DNA from: a virus
Virus record (IMG/VR): IMGVR_UViG_3300046836_000138
Location: 1-41,262 of that record
Direction: 5' to 3' (one strand)
Length of the DNA stretch: 41,262 bases
In this document: piece by piece, positions 23,357-31,561 of the stretch
How the letters are laid out: each line of letters opens with the position of its first letter
Numbering within the stretch: position 1 is the first letter of the stretch
Translations under genes and position numbers: made by a program
Notes under the pieces: model-generated
Seen by the model: only the letters and a program-made list of their open reading frames with translations
Told to the model about the DNA's origin: nothing
Database searches by the model: none

Positions 23357-24948
23357 TACAAGCTCCCCAAGGACATTTGCACTTCAACAGCCTGGATACG
23401 GAACTTTGTGTCTGCCCGGTGCCTAAGATGGAAGGCCCTCGAGTAAAAGGTACCACAGTCTACCAGAAATGGACGACGTAGGGCCAAGTTCACTATGCGA
23501 AACTGTGACCATGTTTGGTAGTCATCATCGCTAAAGCGGACATTCAGTAAGCTTCCAGGAGTCTGATCCGCGATGAATTCCATAGAGGAAAGATACTTAC
23601 GACGGCGCACTCCAGCTTCAAAGTTTGGAGTGTAGATATCAACTAAAATCAACAGGTCGTCGTCGTTAGTAAGATCTTCTCCGATACGGTAGATTCTTCC
23701 GTTCGACTCATGCTGTAGAAGGTGATTCTGGTTAGCATCTACAGCTGCGTCCACGAAAGGAAAGTAGTTCCCATCGGAGTCTGTCCACTGGCTCCACATA
23801 TTCTCAGCCATATCATAAACTAGTGTCAAGTTTGCATTCTTGAAGGTTATGACATATAACTTATGCTGTGCAATTTGAAGTTGAAACGAGTATATCACAC
23901 TCGTATCAATTCCGTCAAGGAGACGCTCTACCGCCTTTGTTGAGACAGTCCGAGCGCGCAGATTCTCCATCGAAACTATTGAGATAGTTCCCGTCCGAGT
24001 GCTGGCCAGCCACATCAGAACGCCATCTATATCTCGCATGGAGTCCTGAGAGAGGCAACCCCAGTTGGATTTAGCGCCCGCTACCCGCCCGAGGGGGCTA
24101 CCTGTAGCGTTCCCCGCATCGTAGAAGACCTCTGTAGTCCACTGCTTTAGCGCTATCACATTTACTAACTGCTTTCCTAGCGCTACTCCAAGGTCTGGCT
24201 CAATCGTAGGGCCTATATTATTGAGAGGGTCCCAAGTAGTCGCATCGTTTAGACCTGAGCCTTGAATAATTGGGCCAGAAGCTCCGCTAAACATATTCGT
24301 CATTATGTAGGTTGTCTGATCTAGATAAGCCCAACCTTTGACGAAGGTTGCAGGGAAGCCATTTACAGTGGCTGTACCTGTACCCGAGCCAAGGCCCGTA
24401 GCAATGAATGTTATACCTACAGTATTGCTTGCCGCTCCAATTAGCGTAAAGTTGGTTGTACCTATCGAGGCGATTACGTAGGTAGTTCCTGTGTGAAAGC
24501 CTCCAGCAGTCACTACAGTTCCTGTTATAGGAATCTGCTGTAGGCCGAAGGTTTCACTAAAGTTATATGCTGCAACACCGTTTCCTAGTTGTAGCTTAGG
24601 TGTCACACCTAGATTCGAATTGAAGCGGTAGACTCCTCCTGTAGTGTCTACAGTTCCCCGGTTGATACCGTTCTTAAAGAAGATACCATCAAAGATGGAG
24701 AAGATATCTCCTTGCCAGTTGTAGATTCCAAAGCCTATAGCAGGGTTCGACGTTGGCTGCGAAAGCGTCTGAATCCCAGGACGCTTATAAATGTAGGTGT
24801 CTGTGGTCTTAGCATCTCGCTTTACTGTCTCCATGAAACAGTTCACAAGACGAGCATCCTTGTTAGTACTGCTATCTCGGTTTTCAGGCGAGATTACGAG
24901 AGGCAGTCGATTGACTGCATCATCTGGAGAAGATCGTGCGGTAGCCAT
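23356..24948 (-). CDS. P22 gp10-like packaged-DNA stabilisation / tail protein (530 aa)
   Basis: The N-terminus 'NRLPLVISPENRDSSTNKD', RLVNCFME and YIYKRPGIQ is typical of P22 gp10-like proteins that plug the portal and join it to the needle. The C-terminal half fits (YVITFKN, MWSQWTDSDGNYFPFVDA). Residues about 143-196 are an extra beta module (GTTNFTLIGAASNTVGITF ... ATGLGSGTGTA), a mobile phage tail unit seen inserted in many proteins. Together with the gp4-like gene downstream in the operon, it marks a short-tailed virion. Confidence 0.8.
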   Translation of the reverse strand: MATARSSPDDAVNRLPLVISPENRDSSTNKDARLVNCFMETVKRDAKTTDTYIYKRPGIQTLSQPTSNPAIGFGIYNWQGDIFSIFDGIFFKNGINRGTVDTTGGVYRFNSNLGVTPKLQLGNGVAAYNFSETFGLQQIPITGTVVTAGGFHTGTTYVIASIGTTNFTLIGAASNTVGITFIATGLGSGTGTATVNGFPATFVKGWAYLDQTTYIMTNMFSGASGPIIQGSGLNDATTWDPLNNIGPTIEPDLGVALGKQLVNVIALKQWTTEVFYDAGNATGSPLGRVAGAKSNWGCLSQDSMRDIDGVLMWLASTRTGTISIVSMENLRARTVSTKAVERLLDGIDTSVIYSFQLQIAQHKLYVITFKNANLTLVYDMAENMWSQWTDSDGNYFPFVDAAVDANQNHLLQHESNGRIYRIGEDLTNDDDLLILVDIYTPNFEAGVRRRKYLSSMEFIADQTPGSLLNVRFSDDDYQTWSQFRIVNLALRRPFLVDCGTFYSRAFHLRHRADTKFRIQAVEVQMSLGSL

Positions 24949-25679
24949 TAGATGAAGGAACTTTGTCCTTGGTTAGGATAGCGCATATCCGGCTGGAACT
25001 TTATATCAGCATCCTCAACGTCCCAGTTTTCAAGCATTGTCCTGTATTCGAGAGCTTTCTGCTGACACCGCATTACCACTTCCTGCGGCTGCCCCGTGCA
25101 GATTTCATCCGCAAGTCCCCAGGTTAGCCCAAGTGTCCACTCGATAGGGAAGTTCATTGTGTCAGTCAAGTTTGTGAAGTTCGTTACCTGGTATTGAAGC
25201 AAAAGGTGGGCAACTCCATTCGCAGCAGTCGGAGCATCCGGTGTCATCCAAAAGGAGACGACTAGCTGGGTTTGTTGCTTATCCACAAAGTACTGCGTAA
25301 CTGCCCCCTGCGTAAGCGTTGTCGAGAGGGTAAGCCACTCGTTGTATGAAAGCACGAAGATTGGCGTTCTGATTGGATTAGTTGGATCAATCGTGTTCAG
25401 GTAGTACCCTTGTTTCGCTCGTAGAGGCTTCGTGATATTCACATCTCCGCCAGGAAAGAATGTGTAGCTGGTCTTTCCCTGCACAAGCGGAATCGGCTGG
25501 TCAACTTGAAGCCACAGCTTAATTCCTTGAGTCTGCCAAGTGTTAATCATCGCCCTTAGCCGGCGGCTGTGCTTAGCAAGCTGATCTGAGTCTGGCAAGT
25601 CCCCTTGAGACAAAAGCCCGGCGTTAAACATCGCATCGTAGATGATTGCGTTAGGGGTGTTTTCCGCCGGGGCTGTCAT
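24948..25679 (-). CDS. P22 gp4-like head-tail adaptor (243 aa)
   Basis: It starts with helices (IIYDAMFNAGLLSQGD, SRRLRAMINTWQTQGIKLW), then LVQGKTSYTFFPGG, a beta region and a C-terminal LTWGLADEICTGQPQE and long helix. This is the standard layout of gp4-like tail accessory proteins that bind below the portal. Its ATG overlaps the upstream stop (ATGA) and its stop overlaps the gp10-like gene, so the tail joint parts are coupled. Confidence 0.8.
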   Translation of the reverse strand: MTAPAENTPNAIIYDAMFNAGLLSQGDLPDSDQLAKHSRRLRAMINTWQTQGIKLWLQVDQPIPLVQGKTSYTFFPGGDVNITKPLRAKQGYYLNTIDPTNPIRTPIFVLSYNEWLTLSTTLTQGAVTQYFVDKQQTQLVVSFWMTPDAPTAANGVAHLLLQYQVTNFTNLTDTMNFPIEWTLGLTWGLADEICTGQPQEVVMRCQQKALEYRTMLENWDVEDADIKFQPDMRYPNQGQSSFI

Positions 25680-26185
25680 GCAGCAATCTTTCTAAGGGCT
25701 TGTAGCTTTTGCTCAACAGAAGCTTCGCCAGCCGCTAGCACATCTGCACGATCGGCCAGAGTTTTCTTAAGTGTGTCAAGCTGCGACTGCTGATCCTGAA
25801 TCGTCCCTAGCTGAGCACTCAAGGCCGCGTGAGCCTCCTTAACAAAGGCTTGAAAATCAGCCTTGTCCTGATCCAGCTGCGTTTCCCCTGCCCTAAGCGA
25901 TGCGTCTTTGGCTCTGGATGCCACGTCAAGATTGTGTGCATCTGCCGTGAGCTTCGCTGCCGCTGCTGTAGCCTCATCCGCAGTAGCCTTTGTGTGGGTT
26001 GCATAAGCGTCAGCCTCCAGCTTCACTTGTTGGACTTGATCTAGCGTGGTAATCAGGCCTAGCTTTTCTTGCAACTTCTCGTTCTGTGTTTCAAGGGAAG
26101 CAATCTCAGCCGTAAAGTCTCCCCTCATTAGGGAGCTAAAGGCTGCTATATGATCCCGAAGTTCAAGCAACTCTTGTGGCGTCAT
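25676..26185 (-). CDS. Coiled-coil virion protein (169 aa)
   Basis: ATG 26185 (MTPQELLELRDHIAAF) is preferred over an earlier start because GAGGA lies just before it. Almost the whole chain (20-165) is heptad-type Ala/Leu/Gln/Asp helix. No enzyme motif. It lies in front of the gp4-like gene and may be a trimeric fibre stalk or a tail chaperone. Confidence 0.64.
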   Translation of the reverse strand: MTPQELLELRDHIAAFSSLMRGDFTAEIASLETQNEKLQEKLGLITTLDQVQQVKLEADAYATHTKATADEATAAAAKLTADAHNLDVASRAKDASLRAGETQLDQDKADFQAFVKEAHAALSAQLGTIQDQQSQLDTLKKTLADRADVLAAGEASVEQKLQALRKIAA

Positions 26186-26192
26186 GGTGTCC

Positions 26193-26603
26193 TCACACTT
26201 TGTAAAGCTTAACCAGGTCAATAAAGATGGTGTAGTTCTGTGTCCCTGCTGTCCAGCCTGTGGTTATGAGGTTAATAGAACCATCAAAACCAGTAGCAGC
26301 TTGATTAGGTTGAAGGCCACCAGAATCCCAATTCCCAACATGGCCCCTGCCAGCAAGAGCAAAGATATTCTGAGGAGTAGTCGCATTCCATTGGAGTTGA
26401 ATCTCAAGTTGGTCACTAATTACGTAGGAGACGTGATCCACTCTAAACGCAGTAAAGCGTACCCCTGTCTCGTTGTTTGTGAAGTCAGCCAGCGCAATAG
26501 CTGGTGCTAGCGTGACGTTCGAGGTATCCAAAACTCCCGTTAGCCGCACCACGGCATTCCGAGGCCCTTCTTCTGCTATGATTTTTGCTGTGGCGTTAGC
26601 CAT
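26193..26603 (-). CDS. Beta-rich virion protein (136 aa)
   Basis: MANATAKIIAEEGPRNAVVR is followed by beta segments (GVLDTSNVTL, AFRVDHVSYVISDQLEIQL) and a Gly/Thr-rich end (FDGSINLITTGWTAGTQNYT). The pattern is like small structural proteins found between capsid and tail genes in many phages. No specific function recognised. Confidence 0.62.
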   Translation of the reverse strand: MANATAKIIAEEGPRNAVVRLTGVLDTSNVTLAPAIALADFTNNETGVRFTAFRVDHVSYVISDQLEIQLQWNATTPQNIFALAGRGHVGNWDSGGLQPNQAATGFDGSINLITTGWTAGTQNYTIFIDLVKLYKV

Positions 26604-26615
26604 CGAGCTGCCCTT

Positions 26616-27647
26616 TCAAAGAGGTACAATCTCAATCGGATTTGCCGTCTCCGAAACTCTCCAGAACAGTCTACCACTTGACACATCATAATACAACTTG
26701 TGGAGGTTTGGCGGTGCGACAGGCGCTACCTGATTGATGGTTGTGTTAGGAATCAGGAATGGTTCTAGCTTAAGTGGAATTGGTAGCGCAGGCCAATCAA
26801 CTTGGAAGAATGGCTTCGGCGCTGGAGTAGTTAGTAGAGCAAGATTCGCCCCTGCAGGCACCTGCGGTTGCTGACTTGTGGGAGTCAGCGCTGGCCATGC
26901 AAGCTGATTGAAAGGCTGTATCTGGCCTAGCAGAACACCTGTTAGCAGATCGGCAGGTTTGTACTCTTGTGGCCCCGTTACCTTAGAAAGGGCTGAAAAG
27001 TCCGCTGGCGTAAAGGGAGTAGCCTGCTGCGGAGCCAGCGTACTCGTCAGCAGGTTGGGAGTAGTAAACTCTCCAAGGCGAACCGTAACCTGCGGCGGAC
27101 CAAAGTCAATTGGCCTAAAGGGTGAAGCCGCAGTAGCCGGCGTTAGGGTGCTTGTGAGTAGATTCTGCTGCTCAAATGAGAAGAGGCCCTTTACCCCTTG
27201 CAGAAGCGGTTGATCTACTGGCCGGAAAGGTACAGTGCCAAGCAGCAGGTTATGCTGAGGCTGCCAGCTTGGTGCAGCTTGAGCCGGGAACAGCCTTCCT
27301 AGATCTACCGCACTGAAGGGCTGAACTACAACACCAGGCTTAAGCGTGTTTGCAAGAAGGTTAAGTTGCGGCTCAACTGAACGCCACGTATTAGCTGGAA
27401 TCGTATCCAGATCAAGCGGCGTAGAAGGCATCTGCGCTGACGGAGCCGCAGGCCCAAGCGTAGAGGTAAGAAGATTCGGTACTCGGTATTCAAACGGAGG
27501 TGGCTGTTGCGGCAGCGTGTGAACTAACGGCTCCCGCATTACCACCGTAGCCGTAGCAGCCGCTGCAGCTACGAGTAGCTGTGCCGGAACAGCAAACTTC
27601 GTTGGTTTATCAGGCCCTTTCGAGCCTGGAAAGGTTCTTATAGCCAC
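26616..27647 (-). CDS. Repeat-containing virion protein (343 aa)
   Basis: The central 270 residues hold about six to seven degenerate repeats of 30-40 residues, each with a [NL]LL[TAL].[TV]L core followed by a Pro and a PF..[VI]D[FLW] segment: for example PNLLTSTLGPA, LNLLANTLKPG, QNLLTSTLTPA, PNLLTSTLAPQ, ADLLTGVLLGQ. The chain is rich in Pro, Gln and Ala. A related family in other phages has 'NLL.TTLAP...PF.Q.DWPNP' repeats. It is probably an extended virion or appendage protein. Strong Pro content argues against a globular enzyme. Confidence 0.64.
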   Translation of the reverse strand: MAIRTFPGSKGPDKPTKFAVPAQLLVAAAAATATVVMREPLVHTLPQQPPPFEYRVPNLLTSTLGPAAPSAQMPSTPLDLDTIPANTWRSVEPQLNLLANTLKPGVVVQPFSAVDLGRLFPAQAAPSWQPQHNLLLGTVPFRPVDQPLLQGVKGLFSFEQQNLLTSTLTPATAASPFRPIDFGPPQVTVRLGEFTTPNLLTSTLAPQQATPFTPADFSALSKVTGPQEYKPADLLTGVLLGQIQPFNQLAWPALTPTSQQPQVPAGANLALLTTPAPKPFFQVDWPALPIPLKLEPFLIPNTTINQVAPVAPPNLHKLYYDVSSGRLFWRVSETANPIEIVPL

Positions 27648-28181
27648 TTAGTTAACTGGTTCCCAAAGGTGCCATAGTGGGATTATGGAAGGTGCCACAG
27701 AGAACGTAACTCCAATCCACAACGCCGCTGCAACAGTTGTATCTACAGAGACACTCGCTGTACTTGTGTGCGTTACAGATGTTTGGCTTGCAGCAGTAGC
27801 AATAGCCCCTAGCTGTAACCACTTTCCTGTACACACGACGCTTGAGTTTGTGCCTGCTTGTCCAAGGCTACGAAATATAAGCCAGGCTTCATAAATGAAA
27901 GGTGCAAGCGTAATGCTCGGCACAACAGTTTGAGCAGCAGATGCTGTTAGAGACACTCCACCAATCACCGTTCCATATCTAGGAGTTATGACCATCGTTC
28001 CAGAAGCTCCCGTCGTACAGGTTCCTCCGACGGTGAGCTTCCATACCTGGCTTGCCCGCATTCCTAAGGCTGGAATCGGAGTAAAGAGCGTCGGGATAAG
28101 GACGGTCTCAGTAGTCGCTGTGATCGTTGGAAACGCAGCCGGCTGGGGATCAACCTGCGTACCCCGAAATACCTGGAACAT
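27648..28181 (-). CDS. Beta-rich structural protein (177 aa)
   Basis: Thr/Ser/Ala/Val-rich with alternating beta segments (VWKLTVGGTCTTGASGTMVI, GVSLTASAAQTVVPSITL) and a hydrophobic C-terminus (VAAALWIGVTF). No signal peptide. It abuts the repeat protein and belongs to a run of similar virion proteins between the capsid and tail genes; probably a decoration or baseplate-type protein. Confidence 0.56.
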   Translation of the reverse strand: MFQVFRGTQVDPQPAAFPTITATTETVLIPTLFTPIPALGMRASQVWKLTVGGTCTTGASGTMVITPRYGTVIGGVSLTASAAQTVVPSITLAPFIYEAWLIFRSLGQAGTNSSVVCTGKWLQLGAIATAASQTSVTHTSTASVSVDTTVAAALWIGVTFSVAPSIIPLWHLWEPVN

Positions 28182-28190
28182 GATGGCTCC

Positions 28191-28703
28191 TTAGTACGGC
28201 TCGTAGATTATGTGTGACCCGATCAGCCCAACAGCACCTCCAGTGAAAGCACTCAGAGACGACTCGCTTACAGAGACCGCAGTTCCAACAATGCGCCAGC
28301 CTTCGCCACGATTCGCCTGGTACTTTACTGCACCTCCAAAAGCATTCATACTCATATTAAGGCGAGCAGTGGTAGCTGTGTTCGTCCGGGAGGGATTCGT
28401 TGTAGCTTGCACACATGCCACTGGTGTCGTAGCCGGCGCAGCACTTACTCCATCCACTTGACCATCACCATTCGGCGCAGCAAGCGCTGTAGGAGTAGCC
28501 GCCAGCACGAGGTCTCGTGCAAACTGCAAAATGCAAGGGCTGGATGTGGAAGGCGCCTGCCCTCCAACATAAATCTCGAGCACTTCCAGAACTTGCGTGG
28601 TTGAGCCAGCACCTAGGCTCATAAAGGTGCCATTAGCATACGTGGTTCCATCCCCAGTAGCGGTAGGTGTCCACGTAGCGACTTGAAAGCTTCTCTTTGC
28701 CAT
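28191..28703 (-). CDS. Structural protein (170 aa)
   Basis: Starts MAKRSFQVATWTPTATGDGT, then beta segments and a C-terminal GWRIVGTAVSVSESSLSAF. It resembles small capsid- or tail-associated proteins with a 'LEVLEIYVGGQA..SSPCI' core, many of which bind the outside of the shell. I cannot name the family. Confidence 0.58.
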   Translation of the reverse strand: MAKRSFQVATWTPTATGDGTTYANGTFMSLGAGSTTQVLEVLEIYVGGQAPSTSSPCILQFARDLVLAATPTALAAPNGDGQVDGVSAAPATTPVACVQATTNPSRTNTATTARLNMSMNAFGGAVKYQANRGEGWRIVGTAVSVSESSLSAFTGGAVGLIGSHIIYEPY

Positions 28704-28712
28704 TTTAACTCC

Positions 28713-29051
28713 TTAGGGTTTCAGTAGTACAGGGGGAGTATCACTCATTACTATGTCGATCTGCTTGTTTATCGGAAGATGGACATAGTCCGCTTTCTGT
28801 CTACCTGCGTCACAAAAGTCGCAGATGTAATGATCGCACTTAGAGCAATACGCCCGCTCGCGTGTGCGAAAGTGGTTCTTTACGTAGGCTGTTCCACAGT
28901 GGCTACAGGTTAGTGTTGCAGACTCAAACACTCCACCAGCTTTGCACTGTGCTGGGTCAAAGCCTGCAGCGCGAGCAATATCCTCCGGCAAGCCGGGCGA
29001 AGCCCGATGGTCAACGATGATGTAGCCTTCATGTCGCTTAAGAGAGTTCAT
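28713..29051 (-). CDS. Conserved zinc-binding phage protein (112 aa)
   Basis: ATG 29051 overlaps the upstream stop (ATGA). NSLKRHEGYIIVDHRASPGL opens the chain; CSHCGTA, YCSKC and ICDFC supply three Cys pairs for two zinc sites (about residues 48-82). This layout is common in phage late regions, near virion genes, and its role is unknown to me. It stands out among beta-rich structural genes by its high Cys content. Confidence 0.7.
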   Translation of the reverse strand: MNSLKRHEGYIIVDHRASPGLPEDIARAAGFDPAQCKAGGVFESATLTCSHCGTAYVKNHFRTRERAYCSKCDHYICDFCDAGRQKADYVHLPINKQIDIVMSDTPPVLLKP

Positions 29052-29722
29052 ATACAAACTTGTCCCATCAAAGTGAATGTTTGCGTCGCTGCGGCAGCTA
29101 TTATGTGGATGCCTGCAAGGGCTTGAAGAGTCCCACCAGCTCCAGTAAATGTGTGATTGTTCGTTGTTCCTGAAAGCTGATATGAAGCACCTCCGCCAGG
29201 ATTTAGGGGAGCTTCAGAGAATATCTGGTTAAAGTTTACTGTGGGTGGATTTCCGTTCGCACCGAAGACAGCTACCGTTGCTCCAGTCAAGTCACTAGTG
29301 ACTGGAATGGAAGTAGTTCCAGAAGCCGTAGTACTATCTGCTGGATTGATTCCAACAGAAGTATCTGTCCCGGTAAAGCCTGCACCAGACATATAGCAAT
29401 CTGATGCGCCTAACCACGCACCGGCGAGGGCATGATTTCCACTTACAGGGCTTACCAAAGTAAATATAGATACCCGCAAGAAGGTAGCTCCACTTACTTG
29501 AGAGATTGTAGCACGTTCCGACATAGAGACGCCATTCCAAGTAGCTGTTCTACTTAACTGGTCATTGCTAGCATTATCCTGCCAGACAAAGACTGCTACC
29601 AGAATAGATGCTGCAATGATGGTTAGGCCTGTTGAGGAGATAGCTAATGCACCAGCAATGTTCTGGTCCTGGCCACCTGCTCCATTACCGCCAGTCATTT
29701 GAGAGTCAAAGGCTACAGCCAT
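29048..29722 (-). CDS. Beta-sandwich virion protein (224 aa)
   Basis: The chain is Ser/Thr/Gly/Ala-rich with regular beta segments (LTIIAASILVAVFVWQD, ATFLRVSIFTLVSPVSG). A C-terminal FTGAGGTLQALAGIHI follows. It resembles 'decoration' or appendage proteins with a jelly-roll or Ig-like fold. No catalytic motif. Overlaps at both ends link it to its neighbours. Confidence 0.56.
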   Translation of the reverse strand: MAVAFDSQMTGGNGAGGQDQNIAGALAISSTGLTIIAASILVAVFVWQDNASNDQLSRTATWNGVSMSERATISQVSGATFLRVSIFTLVSPVSGNHALAGAWLGASDCYMSGAGFTGTDTSVGINPADSTTASGTTSIPVTSDLTGATVAVFGANGNPPTVNFNQIFSEAPLNPGGGASYQLSGTTNNHTFTGAGGTLQALAGIHIIAAAATQTFTLMGQVCI

Positions 29723-30393
29723 TAGAAGTTACCACAGGTCCAGGACTTCCAACCTGTCCCGCTTAGCGTAATTCCGATTCCACCAGTCGTAGGATTGTTC
29801 CCGATCCCAGGATTTCCATCTAGAAAGGTGTCATCAAAGAACTGCGTCCGCAAAACCCCGTTCTGAAAGCAGCTAAGAAGGCCGGTGCCGTCGTTTTCTA
29901 TACGGATCACATCTCCTTCCACCGGAGCTGTAAAGGTGCTAATGTTATTACTTGCCAGCGGCGTAAAGTCATTATGTGCACCGTTCCACCGGACTAGAGT
30001 GTGGTTCGCAGAGAGATTCACGTAACACTCATAGCCAGTAATTGAGCTAGGAGTAATCGTGAGGTTCGCGAACACCTCAATCTCATGCGTTCCTGAAGCT
30101 CCACTTCCAGTGTAAGTCGTAAAGCATGTTCCTTGGGAAAACTGCTTAGAGTTACATGCAAGAAAGGAACGCTTGAGCTGCGCTATTCCATCTGTCACGC
30201 CATCGGTATCGAAAGCAGAAGCAAACACCTTCCCAGGTGTAGTCTGAAGGTCATTCCAGGCAACACCATCCGTTAGCCCCGTCAGCCAAATCCCTCCTTG
30301 GGAGATTGGATTCTCAGTTCCAGAAAAGGTCGTCGTGAAGGTCGTAGCTGGTCCTCCAAGCGTCCTAATCCCACTATTTGAAGAGATACCCAT
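29722..30393 (-). CDS. Lectin-like virion protein candidate (223 aa)
   Basis: The beta-rich chain has FTTTFSGTENPISQGG near the start, GTHEIEVFANLTI in the middle and NDGTGLLSCFQNGVLRTQFFDD near the end. The last part is typical of concanavalin/LamG-like jelly rolls, where 'G..L.V..NG.....' strands line a sugar site. It may bind host surface sugars. Fold assignment is by pattern only. Confidence 0.58.
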   Translation of the reverse strand: MGISSNSGIRTLGGPATTFTTTFSGTENPISQGGIWLTGLTDGVAWNDLQTTPGKVFASAFDTDGVTDGIAQLKRSFLACNSKQFSQGTCFTTYTGSGASGTHEIEVFANLTITPSSITGYECYVNLSANHTLVRWNGAHNDFTPLASNNISTFTAPVEGDVIRIENDGTGLLSCFQNGVLRTQFFDDTFLDGNPGIGNNPTTGGIGITLSGTGWKSWTCGNF

Positions 30394-30641
30394 TAGCTGT
30401 AGCTTAGCCCTACTCTATTATCCCACACATTCACGAAGGTATTACTCCCCTCAGCCCAAAGAGCTGAGAGGAGGTTTCCACTCGCATCGTAGCTTAACCT
30501 CTTTATCCTCCAAAAACTAGCACTCGTAGGAGTTCCACCAATAGCTTCACCAAAATAAATAACGTTACCGTTGGCGTCATAGTCCAGCTCCTTCGAGTAA
30601 GGCTGAACGTCTACATTTGTGTGGTGAAATGAGTCAGTCAC
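30393..30641 (-). CDS. Small virion-associated protein (82 aa)
   Basis: Contains two related YDA.GN segments (LDYDANGNVIYFGEA and LSYDASGNLLSALWAE), like YD-type beta repeats, flanking a short linker. The start overlaps the upstream stop. It is probably a small tail or capsid-associated protein. Confidence 0.58.
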   Translation of the reverse strand: MTDSFHHTNVDVQPYSKELDYDANGNVIYFGEAIGGTPTSASFWRIKRLSYDASGNLLSALWAEGSNTFVNVWDNRVGLSYS

Positions 30642-31453
30642 TGAATGTAGATAGCCCCGCTAGGTCCAAACTGAACTGTCGCCGCTGCGCCGGCTGTAGT
30701 CTGTGCGCCAAAACCAAACTGCACAGAGTTCGTTCCGTCAGGGATATTCGCTGTGGTAGTCACAGCCCTCACTACACGCGGCAGATCAAGATTCGAGCCT
30801 GTTAAAGTGCTTAGCTGAAGGTCCAGCGAGTCGATCACGCCGAAGAACAGTGTAGCCTCGTTGTGGAAGGGATCAAAGTACGCAGCTATACCATACAGCG
30901 TGTTTATGGTGATTGCAGTGCTTACCGGAGTTGTCTGAGTAGTGCCCGCATTGTTCCGGTTCAGGAAGTTCAAGGTAGCACCGCCTGTAGGCTTGTTAAA
31001 GGTGAGTAGGTCGTTACCCAGAGCTGCAACAGATGTACCACTGAACACACCGATTGCCAGCGCAGCGTTCGCCACAGTCGAAGTGATCTGAAAGGAACCA
31101 TACACTACGATCTTACGCATAGAGTAGTGGTTCTTCTTTACCAAGCGCTTATCTTGAAAGACTACTTGGTCATTTGCCGTGGTTCCAGTCGTCAAAAGGT
31201 GCACTGGAGGCCACACAGCAGCGGAGTTAAAAGAAGCCGTGCCAGTAGTCGTAGTAGCGGTAACTGTCGTATCATCGTTTGTAGCTGGAGTATTCCCTGT
31301 AGGGAGACCAATACCTCCATCGCTATAGCCCCAGCCAAGAACTAGTTGGTGGAGGGGCGAAAGATGCTCAATCCGAAAGAACGGTGAATTCGGAGTTACG
31401 TTGGTAATTCCGTTCGGCAGGCGTGTCGGTGTTAGAGTTTTACCAAAAGGCAT
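30638..31453 (-). CDS. Virion protein downstream of major capsid (271 aa)
   Basis: The chain begins MPFGKTLTPTRLPNGITNV and is beta-rich, with a basic middle (DKRLVKKNHYSMRKIVVYG) and a C-terminal GTNSVQFGFGAQTTAG. Its ribosome site (AGGAG) lies inside an 8-bp hairpin (31457-31479), so translation is probably held down until the hairpin opens. No enzyme motif. It is the first of a run of beta-rich structural genes. Confidence 0.6.
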   Translation of the reverse strand: MPFGKTLTPTRLPNGITNVTPNSPFFRIEHLSPLHQLVLGWGYSDGGIGLPTGNTPATNDDTTVTATTTTGTASFNSAAVWPPVHLLTTGTTANDQVVFQDKRLVKKNHYSMRKIVVYGSFQITSTVANAALAIGVFSGTSVAALGNDLLTFNKPTGGATLNFLNRNNAGTTQTTPVSTAITINTLYGIAAYFDPFHNEATLFFGVIDSLDLQLSTLTGSNLDLPRVVRAVTTTANIPDGTNSVQFGFGAQTTAGAAATVQFGPSGAIYIQ

Positions 31454-31456
31454 AGC

Positions 31457-31479
31457 GCGCTCCTAAAGTTGAGGAGCGC
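31457..31479 (-). promoter_or_regulatory. Hairpin that pairs the ribosome-binding site
   Basis: GCGCTCCT (31472-31479 side on the minus strand) pairs with AGGAGCGC, with a 7-base loop and 8 perfect base pairs. The AGGAG is the Shine-Dalgarno sequence for the start at 31453. In the late mRNA it would be hidden unless the structure is opened, giving lower expression than the capsid gene just upstream. Confidence 0.62.
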
Positions 31480-31500
31480 TACCCCTTGCGAGGCAGCGCA

Positions 31501-31520
31501 CTACTGTTCCAAATTGGAAC
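31501..31520 (-). repeat. Dispersed palindromic element, copy 4
   Basis: On the minus strand this reads GTTCCAATTTGGAACAGTAG, the same core as copy 1 at 1181. It lies in the 108-base gap after the major capsid gene, between the capsid hairpin and the ribosome-site hairpin of the next gene. Confidence 0.88.
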
Positions 31521-31527
31521 ATCAGGA

Positions 31528-31543
31528 CAGGGGTTTCCCCCTG
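31528..31543 (-). terminator. Stable hairpin after the major capsid gene
   Basis: On the minus strand CAGGGG-GAAA-type loop-CCCCTG forms about 18 bases after the capsid stop, extendable to GG/CC with one mismatch. There is no following run of T, so it is a weak or partial terminator or an mRNA 3'-end stabiliser. Such hairpins commonly follow major capsid genes and help set high capsid output. Confidence 0.45.
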
Positions 31544-31561
31544 GCCTCATGCACCTACTTG

